64,000 nt of DNA from Loxodes magnus (Eukaryota; Ciliophora; Karyorelictea; Loxodida; Loxodidae), in NCBI GenBank assembly GCA_946699065.1, contig CAMPDV010000086.1, forward strand, positions 372,001 to 436,000, given 5' to 3'. Position 1 is the stretch's first letter, and each line of letters opens with the position of its first letter. Below, in pieces: positions 26,162-39,185 of the stretch. The notes under the pieces were generated by a model, which saw only the letters and a program-made list of their open reading frames with translations, did no database searches and was not told where the DNA came from. Both the position numbers and the translations under genes were made by a program.

Positions 26162-26956
26162 TCAAAAAAAGTTTGCGTTCCCTGGAATCTAAACCAGGTT
26201 CTCGCTGCCAGTTTTTTAACGTGGTGGAAACCACGACCAAGTTTTTTAAGTGGGAGGTAACCACTATGATAATCTTCTTGTTCCGTTGGAAATCTTCTTC
26301 TTGAATACTCCTTATGGAGTTACGTATAGTCTTGTAAGTTATCTTCACGTCTTTTGATCTTCCTTTCTCTTTAGTTACTTAAAGCTTTGGCAAGTCTTCA
26401 GTAAATGGTTATTTGAGTGGCAGAACCAGCATCTTCTATATTTGGTGATTTAAGGCTTGAATTCTGGATATAAGTGGCTCTCTATCTTTTCTATTCTAGC
26501 TATTAGATTCTATTCTTATTTCAATTCTTATTAATTCTATTAGTTCTATGTTTTTTATTCTTATTCAATGTCCATTCTGTCAACTTTGTTAGATCTAGAT
26601 TAGGATTATAGTCAGAGTTGTTCTTTAGTCACTACTTGACTTTGTATCAGTTGATTCCTTAAACAGTTTGTTTCCTAATTAAGTTCTTCGATTGTATTTA
26701 GGAGTTCCCTTATCTTTTCCGCGAGATTAAATATTACCTCATCCTGCTTTTAGAAATTTTTCTTCATAAGTCAAATTTGATTGCTTAATGATTCGATTGT
26801 ATCAGATTCCTGCTCCTTAGTATTCCCTTCAAGGCGCTTTCCTTTTACCGATGGAGGAGAGTCAGGGTCGGTAAGTTCTTTTATTTGATGTTCTATTTGC
26901 TTTTATGCAAGCTTTCTGGCTTTCTTTGCTTCAATTTTCTACTGCTTGCTTAACAT
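26162..26956 (-). CDS. ORF1 zinc-knuckle retroelement protein, copy 3, intact
   Basis: 264 residues run in one frame from ATG 26956 to TGA 26164. The order is a basic helix (residues 1-25), a Pro/Ser linker, a coiled coil around 60-110 (NLAEKIRELLNTIEELNQE), a Gln-rich segment, the CCHC knuckle CWFCHSNNHLLKTC near residue 190, and the family block KTWRQLTRLYVTPQGVFKKK. ORF1/Gag proteins of this design coat element RNA during retrotransposition. The region is distinctly less AT-rich than its surroundings, which suggests recent arrival. The 3' side carries three hairpins and ends in a TATATATATA run. No ORF2 follows, so it depends on another element for movement (inference). Confidence 0.8.
26176..26264. 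repeat. Three consecutive hairpins at the 3' end of ORF1 copy 3
   Basis: CCTGG/CCAGG with an 8-base loop, CGTGG/CCACG with a 6-base loop and AGTGG/CCACT with a 7-base loop. They are separated by two near-identical spacers (GCCAGTTTTTTAA and CCAAGTTTTTTAA). All stems are perfect. They overlap the C-terminal codons of the ORF. Confidence 0.8.
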
Positions 26957-27164
26957 CTTTTTTTTTATGAATCCAAACTATTTTACAAAATCAAATAAAA
27001 TGAGTAAAAAATAATCAGATTTCTTAAAATGTGTTTATATCTCATAAATAAAAATAAAGTTTTTAGAGCTTTATTTTCAAATTATTAAATTAAATTTTTA
27101 TAATAGAAACTAAATTTTTTGCCAATTTCTTATTTTATCAAATTTTTTAATTAACTTTCATCAT

Positions 27165-28092
27165 TATTGGATTTACTATACTTTCTATTTCTTTCTATTT
27201 TCCTTCATAATCTGCTTTCCTACCATTCTAATTCGCTTCCAACCATTTCTTTGTGTCTTCTATCTTTTTAATCAATGTCTAGTTATCATTTCCATCTATC
27301 TTATCACGAATTTTTTCTTCTTCAAATGAATTCATAAATATATGATTCTAATCCATTTTTGGCTTTTATAACTTCCTTTTAACTTGCATCTTGAGCTTTG
27401 TACTTTTCTGCTTCTTATATCATCTTTTCGATTTCTTATTTACTCAATCTTCCTTTCTCATTTGTTATTGTTATTTTATTTGTTTTACTTGTTGCTTTAT
27501 CAACCGCCGTCACATTCATTATACCATTTGCATCAATATCGAAAGTTACTTCGATCTATGGTACTCCTCTAGGTGCAGCAGGTATTCCATCTAAATGAAA
27601 TTTTCCTAATAAATTGTTATCTTTTGTCATCGATCTTTCTCCTTCAAACACTTAAATTAAAACACCTGGTTAATTATCAGCATAAGTCGTGAAAATTTAA
27701 GATTTCTTAGTTGGAATTGTTGTATTTCTTGGAATCAATACCGTCATCACTCCACCAGCTGTTTCCAAACCTAAACTTAATGGTGTAACATCCAACAATA
27801 ATAAATCCTATACATTTTAACTACTTGATCCTGATAATATTGCTCCTTATACAGCTGCACCATATGCTACTGCTTCATCTGGATTTATACTTTTACATGG
27901 TTCCTTTCCATTAAAGAAATCTTATATCAATTATTATACTTTTGGTATTCTTGTAGATCTACTACTTCATTTACTTAACCTTTCGATATTTGATCATCCT
28001 TTAATACTCTTTCAACTGGATCTATTGTACTTCTAAATAATTCCATACATAGCTCTTCAAAACGAGCTCTAGTTATTGTTGTTGCATAATAT
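27165..28092 (-). pseudogene. Hsp70 relic (C-terminal half)
   Basis: The longest Hsp70 piece. It reads [55 protein letters not shown], then the beta-sandwich [20 protein letters not shown] and [20 protein letters not shown], and the start of the helical lid. Every TAA/TAG falls on a Gln that is conserved in Hsp70, which fixes the code. A small deletion removes the LVGG before STRIP, an extra base breaks the lid near 27335, and the copy stops at NPIMMKV without the EEVD end. The ATPase N-terminal half is missing. It is a dead copy, related at high identity to 11345-11838. Confidence 0.9.
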
Positions 28093-28921
28093 TTTAATTA
28101 TTGAAATTATTTTTCCCCAATTATATAATTTACACTATTTATATTATTTTAATAAAAATAATGTTTTTAATTTCTTAGTAAATATAATAATTTTTAAATA
28201 ACTTTTTTTAGCTAATAAATTTTCTATTTAACTTTTATTTTTATTTTATCTTAAGTTAATTATTATTAAACTTTAAAGATTCTTTAAAATTTCTAAATCT
28301 TCATCATTTTTATTTAAAATTAAAAATATTATTTTATAAGCTAAAATGTAAATATTTCAATTATAATATAATTTACTTAATGCTTTTTTTATAAATATAA
28401 TATTTGCTTCTAGTACATAAATAAGAAAAATATGATTAAACTTATTTTATAAAATGTAATTAAATTTAAGATATTTTAAATTTAATTAATATATATTTAA
28501 GACAATCTATAAAAGCAAATCTAGTTAAATTATTTTACAAATATTTACATTAATTCTGAAAGAATATTTCTTATATATTAACAAATATTTATATGTTAAA
28601 TTTTTTTCTCCTATATAATATTTACTTTTTAATTATATTATTTATATCCAAATTAATAATAATTTTATAAACAATTTACAATTTTTTAAATAAAATATAT
28701 ATAAATATCTTTTATTAAAATGTAAAGTTAATAAACATTATTGGAAAAATATTTATAAGCATTTGTAGTCAAAAATAATAATTTTATTACTATTAATAAA
28801 ATAATTTTTAGATATACAAATATTATAAATTATCAAATATATAACTTATATAAATTAAATTGCATACTATAAATATCTAGATTTAATTATATAACATTTA
28901 ATTTTAATTATTTTATATTAT
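28093..28921. other. Very AT-rich intergenic DNA
   Basis: Nothing recognisable on either strand. Confidence 0.5.
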
Positions 28922-28936
28922 AATAATAAAATAGTT

Positions 28937-29252
28937 ATATAATTGAAAAGATGGTGAGAGTTGAGAATGACCTTCGTGACTAAACTTTCTGGATTTATGT
29001 CTAGGAACAAGTTCCTTTCCTGCCGCTGAGGAAGTCCCTGGTCAGAGTCATTTTCTGAAGGGAACTCTGTCTTTGAGGTTATTTGCTCTTGGTTGGGGCT
29101 TGAAGCCTGGCTGCTCATAGTGATGGAGCTCCCTAGCAGCTGTGCCTGGAGCACAACAGGATATCCCCGTTATTCCATAAAAAGAGAGCGTCGGGTCGTG
29201 TAATCAGAAAGGAGTTTCCGGTCCAAAAACTTTTTTAGTTGAAATAAAATAA
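28937..29252 (+). mobile_element. GC-rich short insertion flanked by a 15-bp target-site duplication
   Basis: A patch of roughly even base composition sits in DNA that is overwhelmingly A+T. The 15-mer AATAATAAAATAGTT lies at both edges (28922-28936 and 29253-29267). The right end just before the second repeat is a GAAATAAAATAAAAT tail, as after target-primed reverse transcription, so the plus strand is probably the transcript sense. Inside are perfect hairpins (AGGAACAAGTTCCT; GTGCCTGGAGCAC). A minus-strand frame (29094 down, MSSQASSPNQEQITSK) is open and polar, so it could instead be the 5' end of a protein-coding element on that strand. No match to the other repeats here. Confidence 0.65.
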
Positions 29253-29267
29253 AATAATAAAATAGTT

Positions 29268-30186
29268 CATATTTTAAGCTTGATATTGAAGTTTTGCTTA
29301 AAAATTTAGGTGGATAAATTAAAGATTTTAAAAAAAAACTTATTAATTTGGAAAATATGTTATAGAAAATTTTATTTCTAAGGAATTTTTAAGGAATTTT
29401 TAGAAAATGAAAGATGAATAAATTTACTAAATTTGTAATTAATATGATAATAATTATTTCGTAATTAAAAAAATTAAATCCTAACATATTACCAAATAAA
29501 ATACTGATTAAGAATTTACATATTTATAATATTATTACTAAAAGCACTGATGAAAATTTTTTATCAACAATGAAATTTGCTATAATAAAATGAAAATTTT
29601 TATAAAAAATTTTTCATTTATTTATTTCAGATAATAAAAGCATATTTAAATAGTTTTTTTAATTTAATACAAGAAAATTATAAATTTTAAATACTAAAAT
29701 TTAAAATTTGTTTATCAAAATAAATTTTGTAATAAAAATAAAATGTATGGAATTCAATACTGATAATTTCAAGATACTTTCCCTTAAAATAATTGTTGAT
29801 TGAATTTTAAATATTTTAAAATTCTAATTAGTTATTTATTTAAATTAAAAAAAATTTGGAATATTATATAAAAAAATAAATATTAATAAAAAATAATTTA
29901 ATATCTTAATTATTTAAAGCATTAAAAGCATTTTAATTTAAAAAATATTAATTTCTTAATTTTTTTAATTAAAATAATTAATTAATTTTGTTATATAATT
30001 AAATATGATTTGATATACTATAACATCTTTATTTAAATATATTTTAATTAATTTTTCTTTATATACTATTTATTTTTAAGATTTTAGAAATATATAACTC
30101 AATACTTTCTGAAAATTAATGGAAATTGCTTAACAAATTATTATATCTTTATTTAAAAATTTATGATATAAGAATAAATCCTAAAC
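29268..30186. other. Very AT-rich intergenic DNA
   Basis: Nothing recognisable on either strand. Confidence 0.5.
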
Positions 30187-31077
30187 ATACATAAACAAAA
30201 TTTTGATTTCTATTATCTTTTATCTGCTCATAAGGATTAAAGATAATTTGCTGCAACCTTATAAATAGAAATAATTTATATTATTTTAATCTCTCTTTTA
30301 TAATTCTCTCCATTAATTTTAAGAAAAATTATATATTTCTATTCTAATAATTCATCTTCAAGAACAAATTTAATGGGAGAATTAGTTATTATGGTAATTA
30401 AATCCAGCTTCAGAAAGCAATATCTCTAAATCTATATAAGAAATACTAAAATCTGCCTATTCTTAATTTATTAAATGGATATTTTTAAGAAAATATCATA
30501 ATAAATTGTAAAATCGGATATCTAGATATGAATTCTTTTTGCATGACTTTTTAAGTATAATTTTAAAATATCTGCATTTAATTTCTTCTTTGCATAAGTT
30601 TCAAATTAACTCCACTTTTTATTAATTTTCTTAACTTATATTAGATATAAAGCTTCATTATTAGTTATTCTTATCATTACCACTTAACTTTTCAGATGGT
30701 CTTATAAAATAATCATTCTCACAAATAAAAGAAATCTCTTGATTGTGAATTATTTTTATTTTTTCTTAAATTTCTTAATTACTATAGGATTTTTTTTGTA
30801 ATTACTCTCCTTTAGTCATTTTTCATCTCTACAATTTTAATTTTTAAATAAATGTTTGATATAGCCATATTTTCAAAAATTTCATAAATATATTTTTCTT
30901 TCCATTCTAATTTACTAAGATATTTCTTCCGAACTCATGGAAACAAATATTTGAACACTATAAGTAAATTACTTTGTATATTATACTTACAAATTTATAC
31001 TTAAGTGTGATTTCAGAAATAGCATCAAAGTTCAGTAACTGTTTGCTAATAAATTCCTTTATTTCATAAGAATCAAT
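30187..31077 (-). pseudogene. Choline/ethanolamine kinase relic A1
   Basis: Similarity to the intact kinases runs from DSYEIKEFISKQLLNF to the NPYEQ region. The ATG is replaced by ATT at 31077. The frame breaks after NIFMKF. The Brenner motif His is Tyr (SYLDIRFYN instead of THLDTWFYN), and the IDFEYAG metal-binding segment has become NQEQADF, losing the Asp. It pairs as an inverted, diverged copy with 42847-43720; their upstream flanks also match. Confidence 0.85.
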
Positions 31078-34000
31078 TGATTATGTAAAGAAATAAAATT
31101 TCTATGATTATTTTCCTTTCTGTAAATTTTCTCATTTGATTAAAGTAAAAATTTAAATATGAGGTATTTAAAAAAGTGTTTGAAAAACTAAACAATAAGA
31201 AGTTAAATTTATTCTTTAATATAAGTTTATTTTAATGAGAATGCATTAACTATTTATTTACTTTAGTATTTTCACTTTTTATTAATAAATTCTTAGATTT
31301 TAACTAATATTATTAAAATTATTTTATTAAAAAAGTATAACTATAATATAATATATCTAAAGTATTATTTCATAAATTTAAAAATTAATTATTTTAATAA
31401 GAATTTTTAAATAATTGATTCATAAGAAACTTATTAATAAATTTAAAATTACATTTTTAATTTATCTTAGAAGATAGTTCCCTAGTATTCATTTATAATA
31501 ATACTTTGATTTTTATCATAAGAATCAATAATTTAAATAATATTCATATTAATTAAGATAATCAAATTTAGAGTGAAGAAATATTAAAATTAATTTTTTA
31601 ATATAATATTATATTCTCATTAAGTATAGAATTTTTAAAAGACTTTAGTCATATTAAATTTCTATTTAGTTAACTTGAAAGATAAATTTCATAGATAAAT
31701 TATTTCTTAAATTTCTATTCAAATGAAATTTTATCGCTTGAATTGAATGAAAAAGCAATCTTTTTATATAGGTTAGTTAGAATGAATATTCTAAATTATT
31801 TTTTTTGAAAAATTTACTTTTTCTAAATCAGAAGTTAATGACTATGTAATTTCATTTTTATCTCACTCAATTTTCGAAAAATAAACTTAGCCCAGAATTA
31901 TTAACTAAATTAATGAAATATTATATATAAAAGAATTTATTATAAGATTATCATTTTCCTTCTCTTTTTAATTCTGCATTGCCATATATACTTTACTGAA
32001 AAGCCTCATCTCTCTTTTAAAATAACCTTTTGATAAATCTAAAAGTTAATTTTTTTTAATTAAATAATACTTAAATTTAAGAGTTAAAGAAGTTTAAGGT
32101 AAATATTTTCTATTTTTATCATAGATTGTTAAATAATGGTATTTAGCGCTATTTAAAAATTTCTTTAAAGTTACTTAGAATTTTGTGACTTTGATAAAGC
32201 TTAAAAGGAAATATAATTTTTATAATTCATAAGGTATTTTCTTTTAAAAATTGATAAAAATACCATTTCTCAAATAAGAGAGCAATATCTCATTAATTAG
32301 TAATAAAAAGCAGTTTTAATATTAAATTTAAAACAAAACACTTATTTTTTAGTTTCTGTGACCCTTTACTATAAACCTAAATTTAGCACATACTTTTATT
32401 TGCTTAGATATTAAAAGAAAACTTAAGAATTTATTTTAAAATTACAAATTTATTTAAATAAGTATTTTTGATATAACTAAGTTATAATAAATTTCTATTA
32501 AGTTTAAAAAAGCATAGAGTTGTAATTATTAGATTTAAGATTTTATCTTAATAAAGAGTTTACATTTAAAATATTAAATTATCTAGCTAATAAAAAATAG
32601 AATAAACATTTTAGATTCTTTTTCAAATTAAGTTAAATAGATAAAAAGATGAAATGCAAGTACTTAATAATTGGACTTAAGAAAATTATTCCTTCTTATT
32701 TTATAAAAATATTTGAAGTGATAAAATCAATTAAAAGTAGTTAGAGAGATAAGAGCAAAGGATTAAGTTGAAGCAACTTATTTAAGATTTGATTTAAGCA
32801 AAATTATATTAGATTTTGAATCTAAATTTGAGAAATCTAGTGAAATGAGTAAAAATCCTAATTTAATAATTAAATTATTTATTTAAGAACATAATTTAAA
32901 GCATAATCATATTACTATCAAAACTATATAATATTCCTTCTGAGATTATTTGGTTAGAAATTTCTTTATTAGCTTTTTATAACTTTATTAATTTAGAAAT
33001 TCTTAATTAATAATTTGAAAATACCAAGCTAAGCAATTATAACTAAAAGTTATTAATACTCTAGCAAGACTAATATCAACAACTTTTACATTAAGCTCCC
33101 TTGTATTATTAGATTCGAGATATTATTTGAGCTATTCTATTTTGAGGAGAATAGTTACTAAAAAAATAATAATTATTTATAATTTAAAAAGAGAGCAAAA
33201 GGTTAAGGATTTATAAACAAGTAGATAATCTTAAATGTAAATAAAACATAAAATGTAGTGAATGGACAAGACAGCTATTAAATTTGAAAAAAGTTTATCT
33301 AAATCTTCTTTACTTATATAAATAGAAATTATTCACTAGAATAAATTATTTCACTTTTATTTTTTAACTAAAAGTATCAAGAAGTATTTCAAAATATTAG
33401 TAAACTTAAATAATAAATTTTAAAATTAATAATAGAGATAATAACAGTAAGTAAGCATCTAAATCATTAATTAAATTAGCTAAATTAGAATTTATATATC
33501 TAATGAAAATAACAGCAAACGACTATTAAAGTTGATAGGATAATAAATTATAATTGAACCAAAAAAAGAGGTTTTAAAGTATTGAGTTTTCATTACAATT
33601 TTACAAGTAATTCTATTTTTCATATTAAAGAAAGAATTTAGAATAAAAAATAAATAAATAAATAATAATTTAAAAATCTTAGGCTTATATTAAAAGTATA
33701 TAACTAAAATTATAATAAAGCTCAATTGCATAAAAGAAAAAACACATCAGATATATATAAACTAAATGAAATATTAAATTTTTAATATTTTTTAAATGAT
33801 TTAGCATATTCGCATATAATATTAATTATTTAAGTAAATTAAAAGTATAAAAAGAAGAAAAGTTCACTAAAAATACTTACGAAATTTAAATAAATTTTAT
33901 TAAGAATTTTCAATTTAATTTCTTACAATGAATAAAACTAAAAAATGTTTAAGAAATATATTAAAGCTTAGCTTATTTTAATATATTTCTTTATATATCT

Positions 34001-34164
34001 ATAAGCATCTCAAACGATTTGGGAATTTATGCAAATAGTAAATATAACTTTCTCTTTTCTAATTTATTTTAGATTTAATACTTCTGGCGTTTTTCTTTGA
34101 AATTTTTTAAAAGAATTTCATTAAGATTGATTACTTTTATTTATTTATTTAATATACTAAATTA
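31078..34164. other. AT-rich intergenic DNA
   Basis: The first 330 bases are the inverted counterpart of 42540-42846 upstream of kinase relic A2. The remainder shows no recognisable gene or RNA. Confidence 0.5.
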
Positions 34165-34171
34165 AAGTGTT

Positions 34172-34290
34172 CGTATCTCCGGGGATTTTAAACCCCTTCA
34201 ATACATACCTCCAGAGTTCGTTCCTTGAGGTTTAAAATAAAAGTTCGGGACTCCCAGTTTTTTTGGAGTTCTGGCACTCCCTTGAAAAAG
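34172..34290. repeat. Four consecutive hairpins at the 3' end of ORF1 copy 4
   Basis: GGGG/CCCC with an 8-base loop, CCTC/GAGG with a 15-base loop, GGGACTCCC with a 3-base loop, and GGAGT/ACTCC with a 6-base loop. The last two are separated by CAGTTTTTTT. The layout parallels that of copy 1 at 1595-1700, with different stem sequences. Confidence 0.7.
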
Positions 34291-34968
34291 CCTCCTTCTA
34301 AATATTCTTCCATCCTTGTTTACATAAATTCTTGAAAGTTCTCTCCAAATCTCTTCACTGTTTCTTCTCTGTTTATCCAAATATATCTTGCATCTCTTGT
34401 ATGTGTGGAATTTTGATTTGCACAGGTAGCACAGCTTGACGATCCTTCTGGGAGGAGTTATCTCTAAGGGTTTTGTGCATTCTAGTTCCATTTTATTTTC
34501 AGCTAAAGTTTAAGGTTAAATTCTTTTTTCTCCCAAAAGTTTCACTTCGATTTCCTGTTTCATTAATCTTTCTTCATTGTTTTAACTTTTCTATAGTAAT
34601 TTTTGGTTTTCTTTCTTTAATATTTAAACTTCTTCTTATAGGTTACGGATAGATTTCATAAGTTATTCTATTATTAGCTATTCATCATTTTTCTATTTCT
34701 ACATTATTTTTTAGTTACCACTTTTCATGTAGTTGCTTGATCGTGGCTATGGGAGTAAAAAGTCTCGCTTGCTTTAGTCAGTTTCTGTTGATTTAATTTC
34801 TTGTTCAATTTAAGATTATCTTTATTTTTCTAAATTTGGGGGTTAAAGAGCCTAAGAAAATTATTATATTATTAAAGAAGACGTGGTAGGAGAAGAATTA
34901 GAAGTCTCTGGTTTTTTTTCCTTTTTCTATGGAGCTGGAAAAAAACCCTTCCTGAGACCTTCTGCCAT
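34198..34968 (-). CDS. ORF1 zinc-knuckle retroelement protein, copy 4, intact
   Basis: 256 residues in frame from ATG 34968 (MAEGLRKGFFPAPQKKEKK) to TGA 34200. A Ser/Pro/Gln-rich N terminus is followed by a coiled coil (MKSIRNLQEEVQILKKENQK, about residues 105-140), then the CCHC knuckle CYLCKSKFHTYKRC near residue 180, and the block EEIWRELSRIYVNKDGRIFRRR. Intact frame, better base composition than the flanks and a clean AAAT-rich tail (TAAATAAATAAATAAAAG on the minus strand) suggest a young insertion. It is closest to copy 1. It carries no ORF2, so movement would need a partner in trans. Confidence 0.8.
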
Positions 34969-35192
34969 TTTTTATATTGATTACTTTTATTCAAATGAAT
35001 AAGAAAGTCAGATATTTAAAGTTCTATTAAAATGAATAAGATTGAATAAGTACGAGAAGAAGTCAATTTAATTTGTGCTAGCATTTTAAATAGGTACTTT
35101 ATTTATAAAATTCATAAGCATTTTATATAAAAGATTAAGGATAAGTGGATTATTATTTAATTAGTAAATTATAATTCATAGAAAAAGAAACT

Positions 35193-38100
35193 TCAGATGA
35201 AATTAAAATTTTTTTATAGTTTTTGTTAATATTTCTTGTCTTAAACTGGCGCCTCCTTTTTACTTTCCATGCTTTGATTCTCCTCACAAATTTAGGCAGT
35301 CTTTTCCTTTTATTCTTCTTATGAGTCATTGTTGAATTCTTCTTGCTTTATATCCTTTTTTTTAATTTAAAATAGTTTATTAGCATCGTAAACAGAAACT
35401 TGTGTAATATTAAAAGACTTTTAGCTATTAAATTACAACATTTATTAATCCTTAAAGGAAATGCTTTTTTATTGCACAAGTTCCGATTTTTTAAAGGATA
35501 AGTTTTGCTTTAAATTAATAGCTTCTTTCTTTTCTTTTAAGATAGTATCTTCTAAATCTATTTTAGTCTAGTTTAAGCTTTCATTTTATGATTTACTTTA
35601 AATTTGTGCTTACTGCTATAAATAAGCTTTTTCTTCTTTTAATTATTTGTCGTAAATAGAAGAATTCATTTGGTCTTAAATTAGGTTATTACTTGCACTA
35701 ATAGAAATTCTATTTCCTTTTTACTCCTTAATTGTCTTTTCTAACATTGATATATTAGCAAAGGGTTTAAAAGCAAATCTTCACCACAAAGTATTATCTT
35801 GCTATTTTTTATAGAGGAATCTTTGAACTCTACGTAGTAAAGCAAAATATCCAAATGTGAAAGTAAATGCTAAGGAAAGAACTAAAGTAATGATTCATGT
35901 AGATTATTGAGTTTCTTCAATAATATGAGTGAAAGTAGCTATTAAAGTGCATTCTGAAAGTATAAAGTAAATTAAGATTTGAATTTGATTAAGCCAGTCA
36001 TAATTGTATACTTTTCAGTAAAAAGAAATTAACCCATAAACGAAAAAAATAGAACTCTACAAAATACCAACTATAATGCTACTTTTTTAAAATATTCTAC
36101 AGATCATAACTATCGAAAATATCACAAAGCTTTTAAAATGGAAGCTACCAGGGTATTTTCTTATGTTAAGATCTTGATTAAAGCATTAAGTTAAGAATTT
36201 CAAGATGCTATTTATTGGAATGAATAGTATCATACTAACCAAAGATAAAGCTAAGTATTTAGTATGATCATTTGTCCAGCATCTTATGTTACAATCACTT
36301 TTCAAGAAACTTTCCTTTAGTTCTATTCTTCCATTCAAATTGAAATCTACTCCTTCTTCGCAGATGAAGGTGTCGGTCAAATTTCATAAGATAGGAATAT
36401 ATAGTAATTCTGAAATTATGGGTAAAAAGATAAAAGAAAACTAAACTAAGTACCTCACAAAAATTGATCTCTAGTATTTTATTTCCAATCTTAAGAAAAG
36501 AGCTAAGTGCAATAATACTTACAAATAGCACATTAAGCAACTCAGGTAGAATATTATCTTCAAATTGTTGTCTCCTCACTCCAAAACCTCATCTATTTCC
36601 AAATTACTTAGATTCAAAGCTTACTCAAGTATTTCTCCTATTCTATCAAAGTTAGGCCCTATTGAAAGAAGCTAGAGCTATTCAATTGCTAAAATTAATA
36701 AGTGAACTCCATCTTCTAATGACATCTCTGTCTTTTTTGCTATTTTGCGAACTTCCATTCTTTTCCAACTTTTATATCCAACTCAGTTTAAGATTGCTGC
36801 TATTAATACGAAAGCACTTAAAATTATTTTATATGCTAATTACCCAGACTTTGAGCTTTCAATATCTCTAGACCTAAATGGGCAATCTATGTCAGTTATA
36901 TGATCTAAAGGAGTTTTTGAAGTTCCGTCTCCTCACATAACATCTTAATCTAATTAAATTATAATGGAGCAAGTTTAGCATATAACGCCTATTTTTTCAT
37001 CCAGCCAAATTCCATCTCCATCAGAATCTCTTATGTTTACAATATCATAGTTTTTGGAATTTGGGTCATTAGTTCCTTTTTCTATTTGAAGCCTTTATTA
37101 GCTCGTTCCTATTATTTTTATTTTTCTTAGCTCTTAATTTAGATTTTCACCTACACCATAGTCTTTTCCTTACTTTATCAAAGAATCGATAGCTTGACAA
37201 AGTAAAAGAGTTGAATCATATGAGTAAGATGAAGAAGAATAAGGTATTACTCCGTAAATTTCTTCAAATCTCTTGGAAACTTCTTACCCAAATTATCCAA
37301 CATAAGATGAAGGGTTGTACTATAAAGCTCCTTTAATTATATCCAGTTGATGTTTTAATTCTTAGTTAGAATTAGCAGCTATTATAAAATCTTAGATTAT
37401 TCAAGCACTTGCTAATCAGACTCAATCTCCTTATCTGCTTCCTAATTCATAAAGATAAGGAAGAATTAAATAAAATAGCTCGTCAGGATTTATTATCGCT
37501 ATACCAATTCTTGTTCCACTTTTATAAAACTCTTCAACTTATGGCTTTCATTTCTATTTTTTTTCTTCTGACTCACCCTTAATAATTTCTGGAATTACTC
37601 TCATATTTTCTGAATTCATTATTTCTATACTGTGTTTTTAAGCTTCTCTTTCTAAACCCTTTGCTAAACCAACTGCTCAAGTGTTATTTTAGTAAATTAG
37701 AGTAAATTTGCTTCATTTGTAGATTTTAATCATTAAAACTTGGAGAACAGACATGAAAGCATCTGAGTAAATAGTTCTCACAAAATTAGGGTATCTTGTG
37801 GTATTTGAAAATATTTCATTGCTAGCTGTTGTTCCTACCATTGGTCTATAATCTCCTTAATCATATAAATACTAAAGCCATTATTTAGCTACTCCTGAAG
37901 TATATGGACCTATCATGCCAACACCTAATTCATTTACCTTTCTTTTATATTCTTGGTCACCAAACTCCTAATCTCATGTACTGGCGCCTATAGAATATCC
38001 ATTAGCTTTTATATAGTAATAAGTTAAAATATCCTGCCTTTCATTTATCATTAAGACTGCTAATTCAATTGCTTAGATAATTGTATCAACCCAATTTTAA

Positions 38101-39185
38101 GGAGTGCCGTCTGGATTAAGATTGCTAGACTGATAAGAAAGTTCAATAATTATTTCTTTACCATTTGGTGGATCAAATGAAGGACCCAAGAATAAGAATT
38201 GATGGCTTCAAGTAATAGAGTTATTTTGAGTATAAACGATTGCTATTTCTTTGAGAGTTCCATTTTGAACGTTATAAATTCTATATTCAGAGGAAGTTTC
38301 TTTAAATCTACTTTAGAAGCATTAAAACTAATAAATGCCTCCACAACTTTCCATTATTTGATTAATCTGATTGATATATAGGTTTAAGAAATATCACTAT
38401 AACTCAGCTTAGGATTTATAAATTCCTTTAGAAACACTACTAAAACCATCAGGTAGTGTTAAGTTATGGAGATGTTCAAACATACTAACAAAGGCTCTTT
38501 AGGTATAAATTCATTAAAATCCTACTTTGTCTAATTGCAGTTACTTTATTAGCTGTCAAATATCAACGGATAATTGGGACTATGCCATGAATAGCAGAAT
38601 GCTAACTCCTTAAGATTTTAAGTATCCTTATTGAGTTTTAATGTGATATTCTATTGGCTTTTTGCTGGAATAAATGGCTTGGAGTCTTATCTTATCATAT
38701 AAGTTTTCAAGAAAAGACTTTGTATAAACCCCTTAGTATTCATCCTAAATCACTCCTATCTAATTCCAGTTAAAATACTCTAGGATTATCTTTATAGCTT
38801 TCATTTCGTCTTACAATTTGGGATCAGTATAGATAGTACTAGAATTTCAAGAATTGCTTTCAAGTTGTTAATCCACTACAAAGTGCAGTAGATGATATAA
38901 TTAGCAAGCTCTACTTATATGAAATGAGAAAACAGGAGTTGCAGTAATATCTATTACAAGGAATAAATTATGCTTCTCATAATAAAGCTAAACTATCTCA
39001 TAAATACTAAACTGATCCCTTTCTTTTAATGTCTCTATCTTATAACTCTAATTCCTCCACCCATTTTGTCTTATTATTTGTTCTAATTCAGGATTTGACT
39101 TTTCAGAACTTACTACTAATATACTATACTATAGGGATAAACTGTAAATTCCAAACAAAATAAATAAGACATAGAGGGGATTCAT
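35193..39185 (-). CDS. Large ligand-binding membrane receptor, copy A (tandem PBP1 domains, multi-pass)
   Basis: 1330 residues run in one frame from ATG 39185 to TGA 35195. Residues 1-1200 are nearly the same as copy B (52902-56894), where the domains are described. The differences I could read are mostly synonymous (for example AAG/AAA and CCA/CCG), with a few replacements such as Gln for Glu after LLLC. Beyond about 35485 the two proteins part: this copy ends SELVQQKSISFKD...QKSFNITQVSVYDANKLF...NDSQEEQKEKTAQICEENQ, still recognisably homologous to copy B but with many substitutions. Near-identity of the body with an old tail points to gene conversion. The purifying pattern says both copies encode protein. 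Confidence 0.85.

Noticed and set aside
26176..26200. tRNA T-arm or box B in the last hairpin of the ORF1 elements (for example GGTTGGAATCC in copy 2)
   Set aside because: Loop length and sequence vary between copies, the central C of box B is absent, and no cloverleaf can be built around it.
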